DNA of 64,000 nucleotides from Arthrobacter ipis (GCF_014694315.1 NZ_JAAOXD010000003.1:243909-307908), one strand, 5' to 3'; shown: positions 1-8,678, counted from the stretch's first letter. The notes: generated from the letters alone by a model not told the origin. Translations and numbers: made by a program.

Positions 1-20
1 GGCAAACCACCGGAGCTTTT

Positions 21-124
21 GTCCAGATAATGCGGGCTCAAGGGTCCCTAACTCGCGATATCTGGACGAAAACTCCACGAAGACGACGCGGAAACTCCAG
101 GAGACGACGCGAAAACTCCAGGAG
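21..124. repeat. Intergenic hairpin followed by short direct repeats
   Basis: A 9-bp inverted repeat (GTCCAGATA at 21-29, TATCTGGAC at 59-67) is followed by two to three imperfect copies of a roughly 22-bp unit related to GACGCGAAAACTCCAGGAG (about 67-124). The repeats run up to the stop codon of the peptidase on the minus strand, so the hairpin may end transcription of that gene. No coding signal is seen here. Confidence 0.5.
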
Positions 125-125
125 G

Positions 126-2381
126 TCAGGCCGTGCCTTCCGCCAGCGCCTTCCACAGGAAGTGCTGGCTGCGGCCCTGGAGCGCGGCGGCCTGCCGGTT
201 GTCCGAGGCACCGGCATGCCCGCCCTCCAGCGCTTCGTGGAACCAGACGTTGGGGATGCCCATGGCCAGCATGCGCGCGGCCATCTTCCTGGCCTGCACG
301 GGACCCACCCTGTCGTCGGACGTTGCGGTCCAGATGAAGGTGTCCGGATACTCCACGCCGTCCTTCAGCTGGTGGTACGGCGAGAAGGTCCTGATGAATT
401 CCCAGTGCTCGGGCAGGTCGGGGTCGCCGTACTCGGCAATCCATGAGTGACCGGCCGACAGTTTGGTGTACCGGCGCATGTCCAGCAGCGGCACCCCGCA
501 GGACACCGCACCGAACAGTTCGGGATACCGCGTCAGCATGTTGCCCACGAGCAGTCCGCCGTTGGAGCCGCCGACGCAGCCGAGACGCTCGCGGCTGGTG
601 ACGCCCCGGGAGATCAGGTCCCTGGCCACCGCGGCAAAGTCCTCGTAGGCGCGGTGCCGGTTTTCCTGCAGTGCGGCCCGGTGCCAGGAGGGGCCGTATT
701 CCCCGCCGCCGCGGATGTTGGCCACAACATACACGCCACCCCGGCTGTGCCCCTCCGCAAGGCCGTCGCCGGGAACTGCGGCAGTCCGCCGCTCCAGCCA
801 CGCCCGGCCGATGGTGCCGCTGTACGCCGGCGTCCGCGAAACCTCGAAGCCGCCGTAGCCGGAAAGCTGGGTGGGGTTCTGCCCGTCGAGCACCAGGCCG
901 CGTGCGGCCACCTGGAAGTACGGTACCTTCGTGCCGTCAGCGGAGACGGCGAAGTGCTGCTGCACCTCATAGTCCGCCTCATTGAAGAACGACGGCGACG
1001 CCTTCACTTCCGCGTGGCTGCTCACCACGCCTGCCACTGGCGTTTCGCTGGAAGACCCGCCGGAAGTCCCGCCGTCGGCGGCGACCGTGGTGAATGTCCC
1101 GCGGGTCAGGGTGCCGCGGGTCAGGGTGCTGGGCGTCGTGAAGCCGGTGGCCACGAGCCAGAAGTCGTCCCCGCACCCGCCTTCCGCCTCGTCCTCGTCA
1201 TCCACCGCGAAGGCATTGACATCGTGCAGCGGCGGGCAGGCATCGAGCAGCGAGGACCGCCACGAGTCGGCCGGATCCAGCACGCGGATTTCCGAGGACA
1301 CGTCCTTCAACAGGTTCAGCAGCAGGAAGTTCCGGGTCCAGCCCCAGGATTGCAGGGATGTGTGCGCGTCCGGGGCGAAGAGGACTGTCAGTTCGCGCTC
1401 ACCGGACAGGTACGCGCGGAAATCAGCGGCGAGCAGGGAGCCTGCCGCGTAGGTGGTCCCGTTCACCGTCCAGTCACGCTGCGGCCTGAACAGCAGCCAC
1501 TCCCGGTGCACGCCCGAGTTCACGTCGGTGGGCACGTCCACCGGCACCCAGCCGCCGTCCTGCAGCACCGAGGTTCGGCGGTTGAAGAAGTCGATCCAGT
1601 CCACCGCGAACGTCCGCTCAAAGCCGGGCGTGGAGTCGTGGGCCACGATCGCCATCATGTGGTCCTCGGGGATCTCGAAGATGCGCGGCGCATCGCTCAG
1701 GGCCTGGCCCCGGCGCCACCGCACGGCGGTGCGGGCGTACGAGGACGCCGTGCGGGGGAGATCCTCTGCGGTGCTGGCGACCAGCAGCGTGTCCGCATCG
1801 AGCCACGAGACGTTTCCCTTCGCCGTCGGGAGATCAAAACCGCCGGCAGCGGGATCAACGAAGGCACGGGACTCGACGTCGAACTCGCGGTAGCGGTTGG
1901 CGTCGCCGCCGTCGGGGGAGAGCGCCACCAGGGCGCGCCGGTACGGCTGCCCGGGTTCCGGCCGGAGCAGGTTTGCGCCGTGGAAGACCCATTCCACCCC
2001 GTCGGCAGCCGCCAGGGCATCGACGTCGAGCAGGACGTCCCACTCCGGGGCATCAGTGCGGTAGCTGTCCCAGCTGGTGCGGCGCCACAGGCCCTTGGGG
2101 TTCTGCCGGTCCTTCCAGAAGTTGTAGTACCACTCGCCATGTTTGCTCACCATGGCGATCTTGTCCGTCGAGTCCAGCACCTCGAGGATCTCGCCCTCGA
2201 GCCGGGCGTAGTCGGCGTCCTCCAGCAGATCCTGGGTGCGGGCATTCTGCTCGCGCACCCAGGCCAGCTGTTCCTCGCCGTAGATGTCCTCCAGCCAGAT
2301 GTTCTCGTCAGTGGGCGCGGGCGCGGTCTCTGTGGGAGCGGCGCCGGACGCGGGGGCAGAATCAGCTGCGGTGGTGGTCAT
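126..2381 (-). CDS. Prolyl oligopeptidase family (S9A) serine peptidase
   Basis: A 751-residue cytosolic serine peptidase of the S9A type, expected to cleave short peptides after proline. The N-terminal part (from about residue 20, ENIWLEDIYGEEQLAWV) matches the family opening that wraps a beta-propeller. The C-terminal alpha/beta-hydrolase domain has the nucleophile elbow GGSNGG at about residue 607, the catalytic Asp in TSDDRVGP and the His in EGGHAGAS. The length fits the family (about 700 aa). I chose the ATG at 2381. The open frame continues 64 codons further, but that extension overlaps the divergent gene and lacks family features. There is no signal peptide. The gene is divergent from the FAD-binding gene with about 60 bp between starts. 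Family is certain; substrate is not known from sequence. Confidence 0.93.
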   Translation of the reverse strand: MTTTAADSAPASGAAPTETAPAPTDENIWLEDIYGEEQLAWVREQNARTQDLLEDADYARLEGEILEVLDSTDKIAMVSKHGEWYYNFWKDRQNPKGLWRRTSWDSYRTDAPEWDVLLDVDALAAADGVEWVFHGANLLRPEPGQPYRRALVALSPDGGDANRYREFDVESRAFVDPAAGGFDLPTAKGNVSWLDADTLLVASTAEDLPRTASSYARTAVRWRRGQALSDAPRIFEIPEDHMMAIVAHDSTPGFERTFAVDWIDFFNRRTSVLQDGGWVPVDVPTDVNSGVHREWLLFRPQRDWTVNGTTYAAGSLLAADFRAYLSGERELTVLFAPDAHTSLQSWGWTRNFLLLNLLKDVSSEIRVLDPADSWRSSLLDACPPLHDVNAFAVDDEDEAEGGCGDDFWLVATGFTTPSTLTRGTLTRGTFTTVAADGGTSGGSSSETPVAGVVSSHAEVKASPSFFNEADYEVQQHFAVSADGTKVPYFQVAARGLVLDGQNPTQLSGYGGFEVSRTPAYSGTIGRAWLERRTAAVPGDGLAEGHSRGGVYVVANIRGGGEYGPSWHRAALQENRHRAYEDFAAVARDLISRGVTSRERLGCVGGSNGGLLVGNMLTRYPELFGAVSCGVPLLDMRRYTKLSAGHSWIAEYGDPDLPEHWEFIRTFSPYHQLKDGVEYPDTFIWTATSDDRVGPVQARKMAARMLAMGIPNVWFHEALEGGHAGASDNRQAAALQGRSQHFLWKALAEGTA

Positions 2382-2442
2382 GCGCCCATCCAAACAACAT
2401 CCCCGCTCAGCTAGCAAGTCACATGCCGATACTCTGGAAGGC

Positions 2443-4464
2443 GTGGTTATTTCGCAGAGCATCCGGACGGCGCTCATCGGCGCCGGTCCGAGGGGTACCA
2501 GCGTGCTGGAGCGGCTGCTCGCCAACTGGTCCGCCGCCCGCCCTGCCGGAGCCCGCCTGCACATCGACGTCATCGATCCGTTTCCGGCCGGCCCGGGGCA
2601 CGTCTGGCAGCCCGGCCAGTCCCGCCTCTACCTGATGAACACGCAGTCGTTCTACCCCACGCTGGTTCCCGAGGACACGGGGCTGGCCGCGCCTTTGGCC
2701 GGCACCACCTTCGACCGCTGGCGGACAGTCCAGCAGCGCAGCCTCCTGCCGGAGCTCACCAATGACGAGCGGGCGGAGCTCGCCGTACTGGGATCCGGCG
2801 ACTTCCCCAGCCGCGCCATCTACGGCCGCTACCTGCGGTCCACGGTCGAGGAGCTGCTCGCCGCGCTGCCCGACGGCGTCACGATCGAGATGCACCAGGC
2901 GACGGCTACCGCTGCGCGCCGGCAACCGGACGGAAGGTTCGAGGTCGAACTGGACAGGGGCGGACTGGACGGCGGCGAACCCGACGGCGACGAACCGGGC
3001 GGCGGCGAACCGGACGGCGGCGGGATCCTCACCGTCGATTCGGTGGTGCTCGCGCTGGGCCACCTCGCGTCCCGCCTCAGCCCGGAACAGCGCGAACTGC
3101 AGGCTGCCGCCGCCCAATTCGGCCTGCGCTACCTTCCGCCCGCCGTCCCGGCCGACGTCGACTGGAGCGTGATTCCAGCCCAGGAGCCGGTGCTTGTCCG
3201 CGGGATGGGTCTGAACTTCTTCGACGTAATGGGCCAGCTCACGGAGGGCCGGGGCGGGAAGTTCGTGGAGGCGGGGGACGCCCTCGAGTACCTGCCCTCG
3301 GGCCAGGAGCCGATCATCTTCGCCGCGTCCCGGCGCGGAACGCCGTACCGGTCCAAGGCCACCCTCGCGGGCTACTACCCGGCGTCGGTCACGCTCCGCT
3401 ACTTCACCGGGAAGGCACTGCAGAGGTTCGCGGCCGCCGGGATTGTTCCGGCATTCGACCACGACCTCTGGCCGCTGCTCCACCGGGACGCGCTCTGGGC
3501 CTACTACACGACCCTGGTGCGCGCACAGCCGGACGCCGTACCGGACCACGCCGCGTTCCTCAAGGAGCTGGACGAGGCCCTGCACCCGCATGCCCACAGC
3601 ACCGGCCGGTGGGAAACGGACTTCAACGCTGTCGTCGGCCGCCATGTCCATCCGGCCAGCAGGCTGGACCTGCGCGGCCTGGCCGCCCCGCTGTCCGGGC
3701 GGAGCTTTGCTTCCCGTGCCGAGCTGGATGCCGCCGTCGTCGAGTATCTCGACGACGATGCCCGGCGCTCAGCGCTCGGCGAGGACGACCCCGTCAAGAT
3801 GGCCATCGGCGCGCTGCACCACGGCCGCGCCGTGCTGAAATCGGTGGTGGCCGACGGCGGGATCACCGATGAGTCGTGGGTCGCCGGCCTGCGGGGCTGG
3901 TTTGAGTCGCTGGTGGAGGGCCTGGCCAGCGGTCCTCCGGCGCTGCGCGCCGAGCAGCTGGCGGCTCTGGCACGCGCCGGAATTGTCAGCTTCGTGGGCC
4001 CGGACCCCAAGTTCGGCGTGGCGCGCGGGAAGCGCGCCTTCACCGCCGCCTCGCCGTGGGTTCGGGGCGGTGCCGCGGAAGCACACACGCTGGTGGAGGC
4101 GCTGGCACCGGCCAACCGGGTGGCCCTCAACGAGTCCCCGCTGCTGGAACAGCTCCTCGCCGACGGGCTCGTCCGGCCGCGCACCATGATGACCGTGGAA
4201 GGCACCCCGGTGCAGTCCTCAGGTCTCGACGTCCAGCCGCACCCGTACCGGCCCGTTGCCGCGAACGGCGAGGTCACGGACCGGATGTACGTGCTGGGGC
4301 TGCAGCTCTCGGCCACTCAGTGGGGAACGGCCATCGCCGCCGAGGCGGCCCAGCGGGCAGGTCCGGTGTACCCCAGCGGGCAGCGCACGCTCCGCGACGC
4401 CGACGAGATCGCCCGCGCCATCCTCGGCCTGCCCCCAAACGCTTCCTCAGCTCCCGTCGCCTGA
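2443..4464 (+). CDS. FAD/NAD(P)-binding domain protein (FAD_NAD_binding type)
   Basis: A protein of 673 residues. The N terminus has a dinucleotide-binding loop (TALIGAGPRGTSVLERL, residues 6-22), followed by the GPGHVWQP and YLMNTQSFYP segments typical of the actinobacterial FAD/NAD(P)-binding family with an HI0933-like fold. The reaction is unknown; family members are presumed flavin-dependent oxidoreductases. I chose the GTG at 2443, preceded by CTGGAAG, because upstream codons in the frame lie antisense to the peptidase start. A Gly/Glu/Asp/Pro-rich low-complexity insert (repeating GGEPDG-like units) lies around residues 170-190. The last few codons (NASSAPVA) are encoded by the first unit of a 32-bp tandem repeat, so the C terminus may have been altered by repeat insertion. 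Convergent with the VOC gene. Confidence 0.85.
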   Translation: MVISQSIRTALIGAGPRGTSVLERLLANWSAARPAGARLHIDVIDPFPAGPGHVWQPGQSRLYLMNTQSFYPTLVPEDTGLAAPLAGTTFDRWRTVQQRSLLPELTNDERAELAVLGSGDFPSRAIYGRYLRSTVEELLAALPDGVTIEMHQATATAARRQPDGRFEVELDRGGLDGGEPDGDEPGGGEPDGGGILTVDSVVLALGHLASRLSPEQRELQAAAAQFGLRYLPPAVPADVDWSVIPAQEPVLVRGMGLNFFDVMGQLTEGRGGKFVEAGDALEYLPSGQEPIIFAASRRGTPYRSKATLAGYYPASVTLRYFTGKALQRFAAAGIVPAFDHDLWPLLHRDALWAYYTTLVRAQPDAVPDHAAFLKELDEALHPHAHSTGRWETDFNAVVGRHVHPASRLDLRGLAAPLSGRSFASRAELDAAVVEYLDDDARRSALGEDDPVKMAIGALHHGRAVLKSVVADGGITDESWVAGLRGWFESLVEGLASGPPALRAEQLAALARAGIVSFVGPDPKFGVARGKRAFTAASPWVRGGAAEAHTLVEALAPANRVALNESPLLEQLLADGLVRPRTMMTVEGTPVQSSGLDVQPHPYRPVAANGEVTDRMYVLGLQLSATQWGTAIAAEAAQRAGPVYPSGQRTLRDADEIARAILGLPPNASSAPVA

Positions 4465-4560
4465 TCCCAAACGCGTCCTCAGCTCCTGCCGTTTGAGGGC
4501 GGACGCGTCCTCACTCCCGTCGCCTGAGCGCGGACGCGTCCTCAGCTCCCGGCGGAGTGC
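4439..4560 (+). repeat. Four imperfect tandem repeats of about 32 bp
   Basis: Units begin at 4439, 4471, 4503 and 4534 (spacings 32, 32, 31). Each opens with ACGCGTCCTCAGCTCC or a one- to two-base variant and continues CGTCGCCTGAGCGCGG-like. The first unit contains the stop codon of the FAD gene. A related half-unit (GACGCTTCCTCAGCT) recurs at 48906-48920, which suggests a dispersed intergenic element. Confidence 0.75.
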
Positions 4561-4582
4561 CACCCCTCGGGCGAGCACAAAA

Positions 4583-4622
4583 ATGCCGGCCGGCAGCTTC
4601 CTGCGAAGCTGCCGGCCGGCAT
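4583..4622. terminator. Bidirectional hairpin terminator between convergent genes
   Basis: A perfect 17-bp stem (ATGCCGGCCGGCAGCTT at 4583-4599, its complement at 4606-4622) with a 6-nt loop. It lies between the convergent FAD-binding and VOC genes and is preceded by an A-rich run that becomes a T run on the minus strand, so it can serve both genes. Confidence 0.85.
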
Positions 4623-4640
4623 CCATTCAACCGAACGTAA

Positions 4641-5462
4641 CTACAGGGCGCCCTGTCCGCCGGTTTCGGCGTCGCCCGCGTTGCCCTGGCCCGTGTCGGC
4701 CACGAGCTTGAATCTCGCCCCGGTGGGGTCCGTCAGCGTGGCCAGCCGGCCGTGGGGTGTGTCATCCGGTCCGTCAAGGACCGTCGCACCCAAACTGACG
4801 GCCTTGTCGATGGAAGCGTCAGCGTCCTCCACAGCGAAATAGACCACCCAGTTGGAGGGGACTTCGGAGGGAAGGTCGGCCGATGCGTCATAAATCCCGG
4901 CTTTCGCCTCCCGGCCTGCGCCCAGGGTTGTGTACCGGAACTCCGGGGTGTCGCTCATGACGTCGGTGTCCCAGCCAAACACGTCCTGATAGAACTTCAC
5001 CGCGGCGGAGTAGTCCTTGGTGTGAAGCTCGTGCCAGGCCGGGGCGCCCGGCTCGCCAACAAGCTCGTAACCGCGCATCTCCCGCGGCTGCCACACACCA
5101 ATCGCGGCGCCGGAAGCATCACCGAAGAACGCCATGTGGCCCTGTTCCGGGACGTCCATGGGCTCCATGTACACCTGGCCACCGTTTGCGGCCACCGCCG
5201 CGGCTGTGGCGGCGGCGTCGTCGGACCACAGGTAGGTGGACCACATGTCCGGCATAGCCTCCTGGCCCTCCTGCTTCTGCATGATGCCGGCGACGGTCTT
5301 GCCGTTCTTTTGGGCGGTGATGTAGCCGCCGTACTTTTCCTGGTCTCCGGTCTGGAAGTCCCAGCCGAACAGTTCGCCATAGAACTGTTTCGCCTGGTTG
5401 GCATCGGTGGTCATAAGGTCGACCCAGCAGGGGGCGCCGGGCGTGGGTTCGGGCGTAGGCAT
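4641..5462 (-). CDS. VOC family protein, two glyoxalase-like domains
   Basis: 273 residues with two vicinal-oxygen-chelate domains: roughly residues 10-125 (start APCWVDLMTTDANQAKQFYG) and 140-262 (start PAWHELHTKDYSAAVKFYQ). Each shows the FYxxxFGWD motif, as in the mycobacterial Cfp30B group. The family binds a divalent metal and small molecules; no substrate can be assigned. The ATG at 5462 is preceded on the minus strand by AGGAG at good spacing. The C terminus carries a Gly/Ala/Gln-rich tail. Monocistronic, ending at the shared terminator with the FAD gene. Confidence 0.88.
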   Translation of the reverse strand: MPTPEPTPGAPCWVDLMTTDANQAKQFYGELFGWDFQTGDQEKYGGYITAQKNGKTVAGIMQKQEGQEAMPDMWSTYLWSDDAAATAAAVAANGGQVYMEPMDVPEQGHMAFFGDASGAAIGVWQPREMRGYELVGEPGAPAWHELHTKDYSAAVKFYQDVFGWDTDVMSDTPEFRYTTLGAGREAKAGIYDASADLPSEVPSNWVVYFAVEDADASIDKAVSLGATVLDGPDDTPHGRLATLTDPTGARFKLVADTGQGNAGDAETGGQGAL

Positions 5463-5578
5463 AGTCTGCTCCTGGTGTGGTTTGCGGGACGTTCCCGCAG
5501 GTCATGGAGGTGCTACGGACAGAACCGACACTATGCCGGGGGGTGTGACAGTTTCAATGGGGGTGCGACGGGGTGCGC

Positions 5579-5710
5579 TCAGCGCTGGTCCGAGTATGAC
5601 GTGCCCGGCTCCTGGTCGTCGTCGGCCTCGATCCACTCGGTGAAGTCCTTCAGCGACATGCACCAGTAGTAATCCGAGTAGCGCAGGCTCTGTTTTTCAG
5701 CCTTGCCCAT
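5579..5710 (-). CDS. Small hypothetical protein, 43 aa
   Basis: A short frame encoding 43 residues that begins MGKAEKQSLRYSDYYWC and ends EPGTSYSDQR. It is rich in acidic and aromatic residues and its codon use (GAG, GAC, CTG, AAG) matches the surrounding genes. There are no membrane segments or known motifs. A weak purine-rich stretch (GGGGGTCGAGG) precedes the ATG. It lies between the VOC gene and tRNA-Ser, on the same strand as both. I do not recognise the family; it is called on codon bias and a clean start. Confidence 0.5.
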   Translation of the reverse strand: MGKAEKQSLRYSDYYWCMSLKDFTEWIEADDDQEPGTSYSDQR

Positions 5711-5836
5711 GACCTCGACCCCCACATGCAACGGTGGATGCGGAATCTCTCTCCCGCGGTCGCGGGATAGAGCGGTGCTGATACAAGTGAACGCCTTCCG
5801 GCAACGGCGCGCATCAGTGGCGCGTACTCGAATTCT

Positions 5837-5870
5837 GCCGGACAGGTACTCGGAGTACCTGTTTTCCGGC
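5837..5870. other. Long imperfect palindrome, possible terminator or operator
   Basis: Arms GCCGGA plus CAGGTACTC (5837-5851) face GAGTACCTG and TCCGGC (5853-5870), separated by one central G and a TTT bulge. It is followed by few T residues. It lies in the stretch between the 43-aa gene and tRNA-Ser, where 5711-6014 holds no other gene. Confidence 0.5.
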
Positions 5871-5924
5871 CCCCCGTCCGCACCCCTACTTGCTGGTGGA
5901 GAGAGCCACTACTTGCCGACGCAA

Positions 5925-5966
5925 AAGGCCGGCCCAGCCAACCTTTCGATTGGCCCGGCCGGCCTT
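5925..5966 (-). terminator. Hairpin terminator downstream of tRNA-Ser
   Basis: Stem AAGGCCGGCC (5925-5934) with GGCCGGCCTT (5957-5966), plus an inner pairing of GCCAA with TTGGC. It lies about 50 bp beyond the 3' end of tRNA-Ser on the minus strand, with an A run at 5923-5926 that gives a T run on that strand. Confidence 0.7.
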
Positions 5967-6014
5967 CAAAATGACCGCCAGCGTAGTGCTTTCGCACGGC
6001 CCTGACTCCTGCGC

Positions 6015-6101
6015 GGAAGGTAAGAGATTCGAACTCTTGGTACGGGGTTACCGCACACTGGTTTTCAAGACCAGCTCCTTCGGCCGCTCGGACAACCTTC
6101 C
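6015..6101 (-). tRNA. tRNA-Ser (anticodon UGA)
   Basis: 87 nt on the minus strand. The acceptor stem GGAAGGT pairs perfectly with ACCTTCC. The D arm is GAGCGGCCGAAGGAGC, the anticodon loop CTTGAAA gives UGA, a long class II variable arm (TGTGCGGTAACCCCGTACC) follows, and the T arm is AGAGTTCGAATCTCT. CCA is not encoded. This tRNA reads UCA/UCG-type serine codons. Confidence 0.95.
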
Positions 6102-6214
6102 CTAACTAGTAGTGTTTCATAGGCAGTTGGCTGCAACAAAAACCGCCGCGTGGCAGTTGTCGCCGCAGCACAGTATTTTTGGGGCAGGAATCAGCTAGAA
6201 ATCGGGAGTTCGCC

Positions 6215-7198
6215 ATGAAAGCCGTCTTTATCTCGGAGCCCGGCGGGCCGGAAGTTCTGGAAATCCGTGAAGTGCCGGCTCCCCAGCCGGGCCACGGTGA
6301 GGTCCTTATCGATGTTGTGGCGGCCGGCCTGAACCGCGCCGACGTCCAGCAGCGGAGGGGCTACTACCCGCCCCCGCCAGGTGCTTCGGAGATCCCCGGG
6401 CTGGAGGTGTCCGGCAGGATCGCGGGTTTCGGCCCCGGCGTCACCAAGCCGTTTTCCGTCGGAGACAAGGTAGTGGCGCTGCTGTCCGGCGGTGGCTATG
6501 CGCAGCAGGTCGCGGTGCCCTCGGAACAGGTGCTGAGGATTCCCGACGGCGTGGACCTGGTTACCGCTGCGGCCCTGCCTGAGGTGGCGGCAACCGTGTA
6601 CTCAAACCTGGTCATGACGGCGCAGCTGCAGCCGGGGGAGACAGTCCTGATCCACGGCGCCACGGGAGGCATTGGCACCATGGCCATCCAACTGGCCAAG
6701 GCATTGGGGGCCACGGTGGCAGCCACCGCGGGCACCGACGAGAAAGTCAGTACCGCCAAGGCGTTCCTTGGCGCCGACATCGCCATCAACTATGCGGAGG
6801 AAGACTTCGCCGAGAGCCTGCGTGCCCAAAACGGGGGCAAGGGTGCCGATGTCATCCTGGACGTCGTGGGCGCCAAGTACCTGCAGAAAAACGTTGACGC
6901 CCTGGCCGATTACGGCCGGCTCGTCGTCATCGGGCTGCAGGGAGGCGCCAAGGGCGAACTGGACCTCGGGCAGCTGCTGCGCAAGCGCGCGGCCATCGTG
7001 GCCACAGCGCTGCGACCCCGCCCTACAGCCGAGAAGGGTGTCATCATGACGGCGGTCAGGGACTCCGTGTGGCCCCTCGTTGCCGACGGGCGGATCCACC
7101 CGCTGGTGGCGAAGACCTTCCCGCTGGACCAGGCCAGGGCGGCCCACAAATACTTCGACTCCGGCGAGCACGTGGGCAAGGTCCTGCTGGTCATGTAG
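6215..7198 (+). CDS. NAD(P)H-quinone oxidoreductase, zinc-less MDR family
   Basis: 327 residues, a medium-chain dehydrogenase/reductase of the PIG3/quinone oxidoreductase type. It starts MKAVFISEPGGPEVLEIREV, has the GroES-like part to about residue 125, then the Rossmann motif HGATGGIGTMAIQLAKALG at about 148-166. Catalytic zinc ligands are absent, as expected for this branch. Ends HKYFDSGEHVGKVLLVM, the canonical family tail. It probably reduces quinones with NADPH in the cytosol. I chose the ATG at 6215 because GGGAG lies 7 nt before it; the open frame extends 12 codons upstream into non-conserved sequence. Confidence 0.93.
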   Translation: MKAVFISEPGGPEVLEIREVPAPQPGHGEVLIDVVAAGLNRADVQQRRGYYPPPPGASEIPGLEVSGRIAGFGPGVTKPFSVGDKVVALLSGGGYAQQVAVPSEQVLRIPDGVDLVTAAALPEVAATVYSNLVMTAQLQPGETVLIHGATGGIGTMAIQLAKALGATVAATAGTDEKVSTAKAFLGADIAINYAEEDFAESLRAQNGGKGADVILDVVGAKYLQKNVDALADYGRLVVIGLQGGAKGELDLGQLLRKRAAIVATALRPRPTAEKGVIMTAVRDSVWPLVADGRIHPLVAKTFPLDQARAAHKYFDSGEHVGKVLLVM

Positions 7199-7224
7199 GG
7201 CCACACCCGGTGCAGTAGCGGTAG

Positions 7225-7310
7225 ATACTCAGTATTGCCACCCAGCGAAACACGGACTAGGCTCGGGGAATACGCAGTATGCACGCGTCTTGGGGGCGCG
7301 TGCATACTGC
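7225..7310 (+). promoter_or_regulatory. Palindromic operator cluster upstream of padR
   Basis: Three related sites: ATACT-C-AGTAT (7225-7235), ATACGCAGTAT (7270-7280), and a perfect 14-bp inverted repeat GCAGTATGCACGCG/CGCGTGCATACTGC (7274-7287 and 7297-7310, 9-nt spacer). All share the half-site GTAT or ATAC. They lie 20-110 bp before the padR start, the usual place for PadR autoregulation. The PadR protein as ligand is an inference. Confidence 0.72.
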
Positions 7311-7332
7311 CGACTTCCAGCCAAGGAGCCAG

Positions 7333-7947
7333 ATGTCCATCCGCCACAGCCTCCTCGCCCTCCTGCAGGACCAGCCACGTTACGGCTACCAGCTCAGGGT
7401 CGAATTCGAAGACCGCACGGGCTCCACCTGGCCGCTGAACATCGGGCAGGTCTACACCACCCTCGACAGGCTGGATCGCGACGGCCTGGTCAGCAACGAC
7501 GGCGGCGACGGCGAAGGCCACGTCGTGTACAGCATCACCGAAGCCGGCAGGGCGGAGGTCCAGGGCTGGTTCGCGACACCGGTGGAACGCAGCAACCCGC
7601 CGCGGAACGAGCTCGCCATCAAGCTGGCGCTGGCCGTCACCCTGCCCGGGGTGGACGTCGCAGCCATCATCCAGGCCCAGCGCACCGCTTCCATGCGTGC
7701 CCTGCAGGACTATACGAAGTCGCGGCGGGACACTGCGGCCAACCAGCGGGCGGCGGACACGGCCTGGCTGCTGGTGCTGGATTCGCTGATCTTCCAGACC
7801 GAGGCCGAGATCCGCTGGCTGGATCTGTGCGAGGCCCGAATGCTGCAGCTCGCCCAGGCCTCCGGAGCGCGCAGCCACGTACGTAAACCGTCCAACGGGG
7901 TCACCGTGGAAGAGGCTACTCCGCTCACAGCCGAGAACCGCCGGTGA
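7333..7947 (+). CDS. PadR family transcriptional regulator
   Basis: 204 residues. The N-terminal winged helix (MSIRHSLLALLQDQPRYGYQ, then the wing with QVYTTLDRLDRDGLV) is the PadR signature, followed by an alpha-helical C-terminal half (PadR_C/Vir-type). AAGGAG lies 5 nt before the ATG at 7333; the frame upstream of it runs through the palindromic operator and is not used. The last 4 nt overlap the start of the ABC ATPase gene, so the regulator, ATPase and permease form one operon. It presumably represses its own operon and is released by a ligand the transporter handles, a common arrangement for MacB-like exporters. Confidence 0.93.
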   Translation: MSIRHSLLALLQDQPRYGYQLRVEFEDRTGSTWPLNIGQVYTTLDRLDRDGLVSNDGGDGEGHVVYSITEAGRAEVQGWFATPVERSNPPRNELAIKLALAVTLPGVDVAAIIQAQRTASMRALQDYTKSRRDTAANQRAADTAWLLVLDSLIFQTEAEIRWLDLCEARMLQLAQASGARSHVRKPSNGVTVEEATPLTAENRR

Positions 7948-8678
7948 GCGTGCAGGGGCCCCAGCAGGTCCTTGAACTCGCGAAGGTCAGCAGGACGTTC
8001 GGGCAGGGGGCCACGGCTGTTGCCGCCCTGCGGGAAGTCGATCTCACCGTCAATGCCGGGGAATTCGTTGCCGTGATGGGACCGTCCGGCTCCGGAAAAT
8101 CATCCCTGCTGGCGCTGGCCGGCGGACTTGACCGGCCGACGTCGGGCGGTGTCTTTGTGGAGTCAACGCCCATGGCGGGGCTGGGACTGAACGCGCTGGC
8201 CCGGCTCCGCCGCCGTGCGGTGGGCTATGTCTTCCAGGACTTCAACCTGGTCCCGACGCTGTCGGCCGCGGAAAATGTTGCCCTGCCGCTCGAGCTCGAC
8301 GGCGTGCCGGCCAGGAAAGCGCACCGGCAGGCAGTGGACGCCCTGCGGCAGGTGGGGATCCCGGAGCTGGCGCACCGGTTAATGGATGAAATGTCCGGCG
8401 GCCAGCAGCAGCGCGTCGCCATCGCACGCGCCATCGTGGGAAACCGCCGGCTGATCCTTGCCGACGAGCCCACCGGCGCCCTTGACTCCACCACCGGCCA
8501 CGGCGTGATGGAGGTGCTCCGGTCCCGGGCTGACGCCGGCGCCGCCGTCATGCTGGTCACGCACGAGGCGCGCCATGCCGCGTGGGCGGACCGCGTGGTG
8601 TTTATCCGTGACGGTCGGATTGTGGATGAGGCAACGGCCATGCACGATCCCGCAGTTCTCCTGGCACCGGCGGACTGA
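7944..8678 (+). CDS. ABC transporter ATP-binding protein (LolD/MacB type)
   Basis: 244 residues. Walker A GPSGSGKSS (about residues 49-57), Q-loop FQDFNLVP, signature MSGGQQQR, Walker B LILADEPTGALD, and a downstream H-loop VTHEARHA. This is the LolD/MacB class that pairs with FtsX-like permeases and acts mechanically rather than as a classical importer. The GTG start at 7944 overlaps the padR stop. The permease starts 2 nt after its stop. Cytoplasmic, membrane-associated through the partner. Confidence 0.95.
   Translation: MSVQGPQQVLELAKVSRTFGQGATAVAALREVDLTVNAGEFVAVMGPSGSGKSSLLALAGGLDRPTSGGVFVESTPMAGLGLNALARLRRRAVGYVFQDFNLVPTLSAAENVALPLELDGVPARKAHRQAVDALRQVGIPELAHRLMDEMSGGQQQRVAIARAIVGNRRLILADEPTGALDSTTGHGVMEVLRSRADAGAAVMLVTHEARHAAWADRVVFIRDGRIVDEATAMHDPAVLLAPAD

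Noticed and set aside
447..2414. 655-residue open frame on the plus strand
   Set aside because: It is antisense to the prolyl oligopeptidase; its sequence is Arg/Gly/Pro-rich with no family motif, a typical shadow of a high-GC gene.
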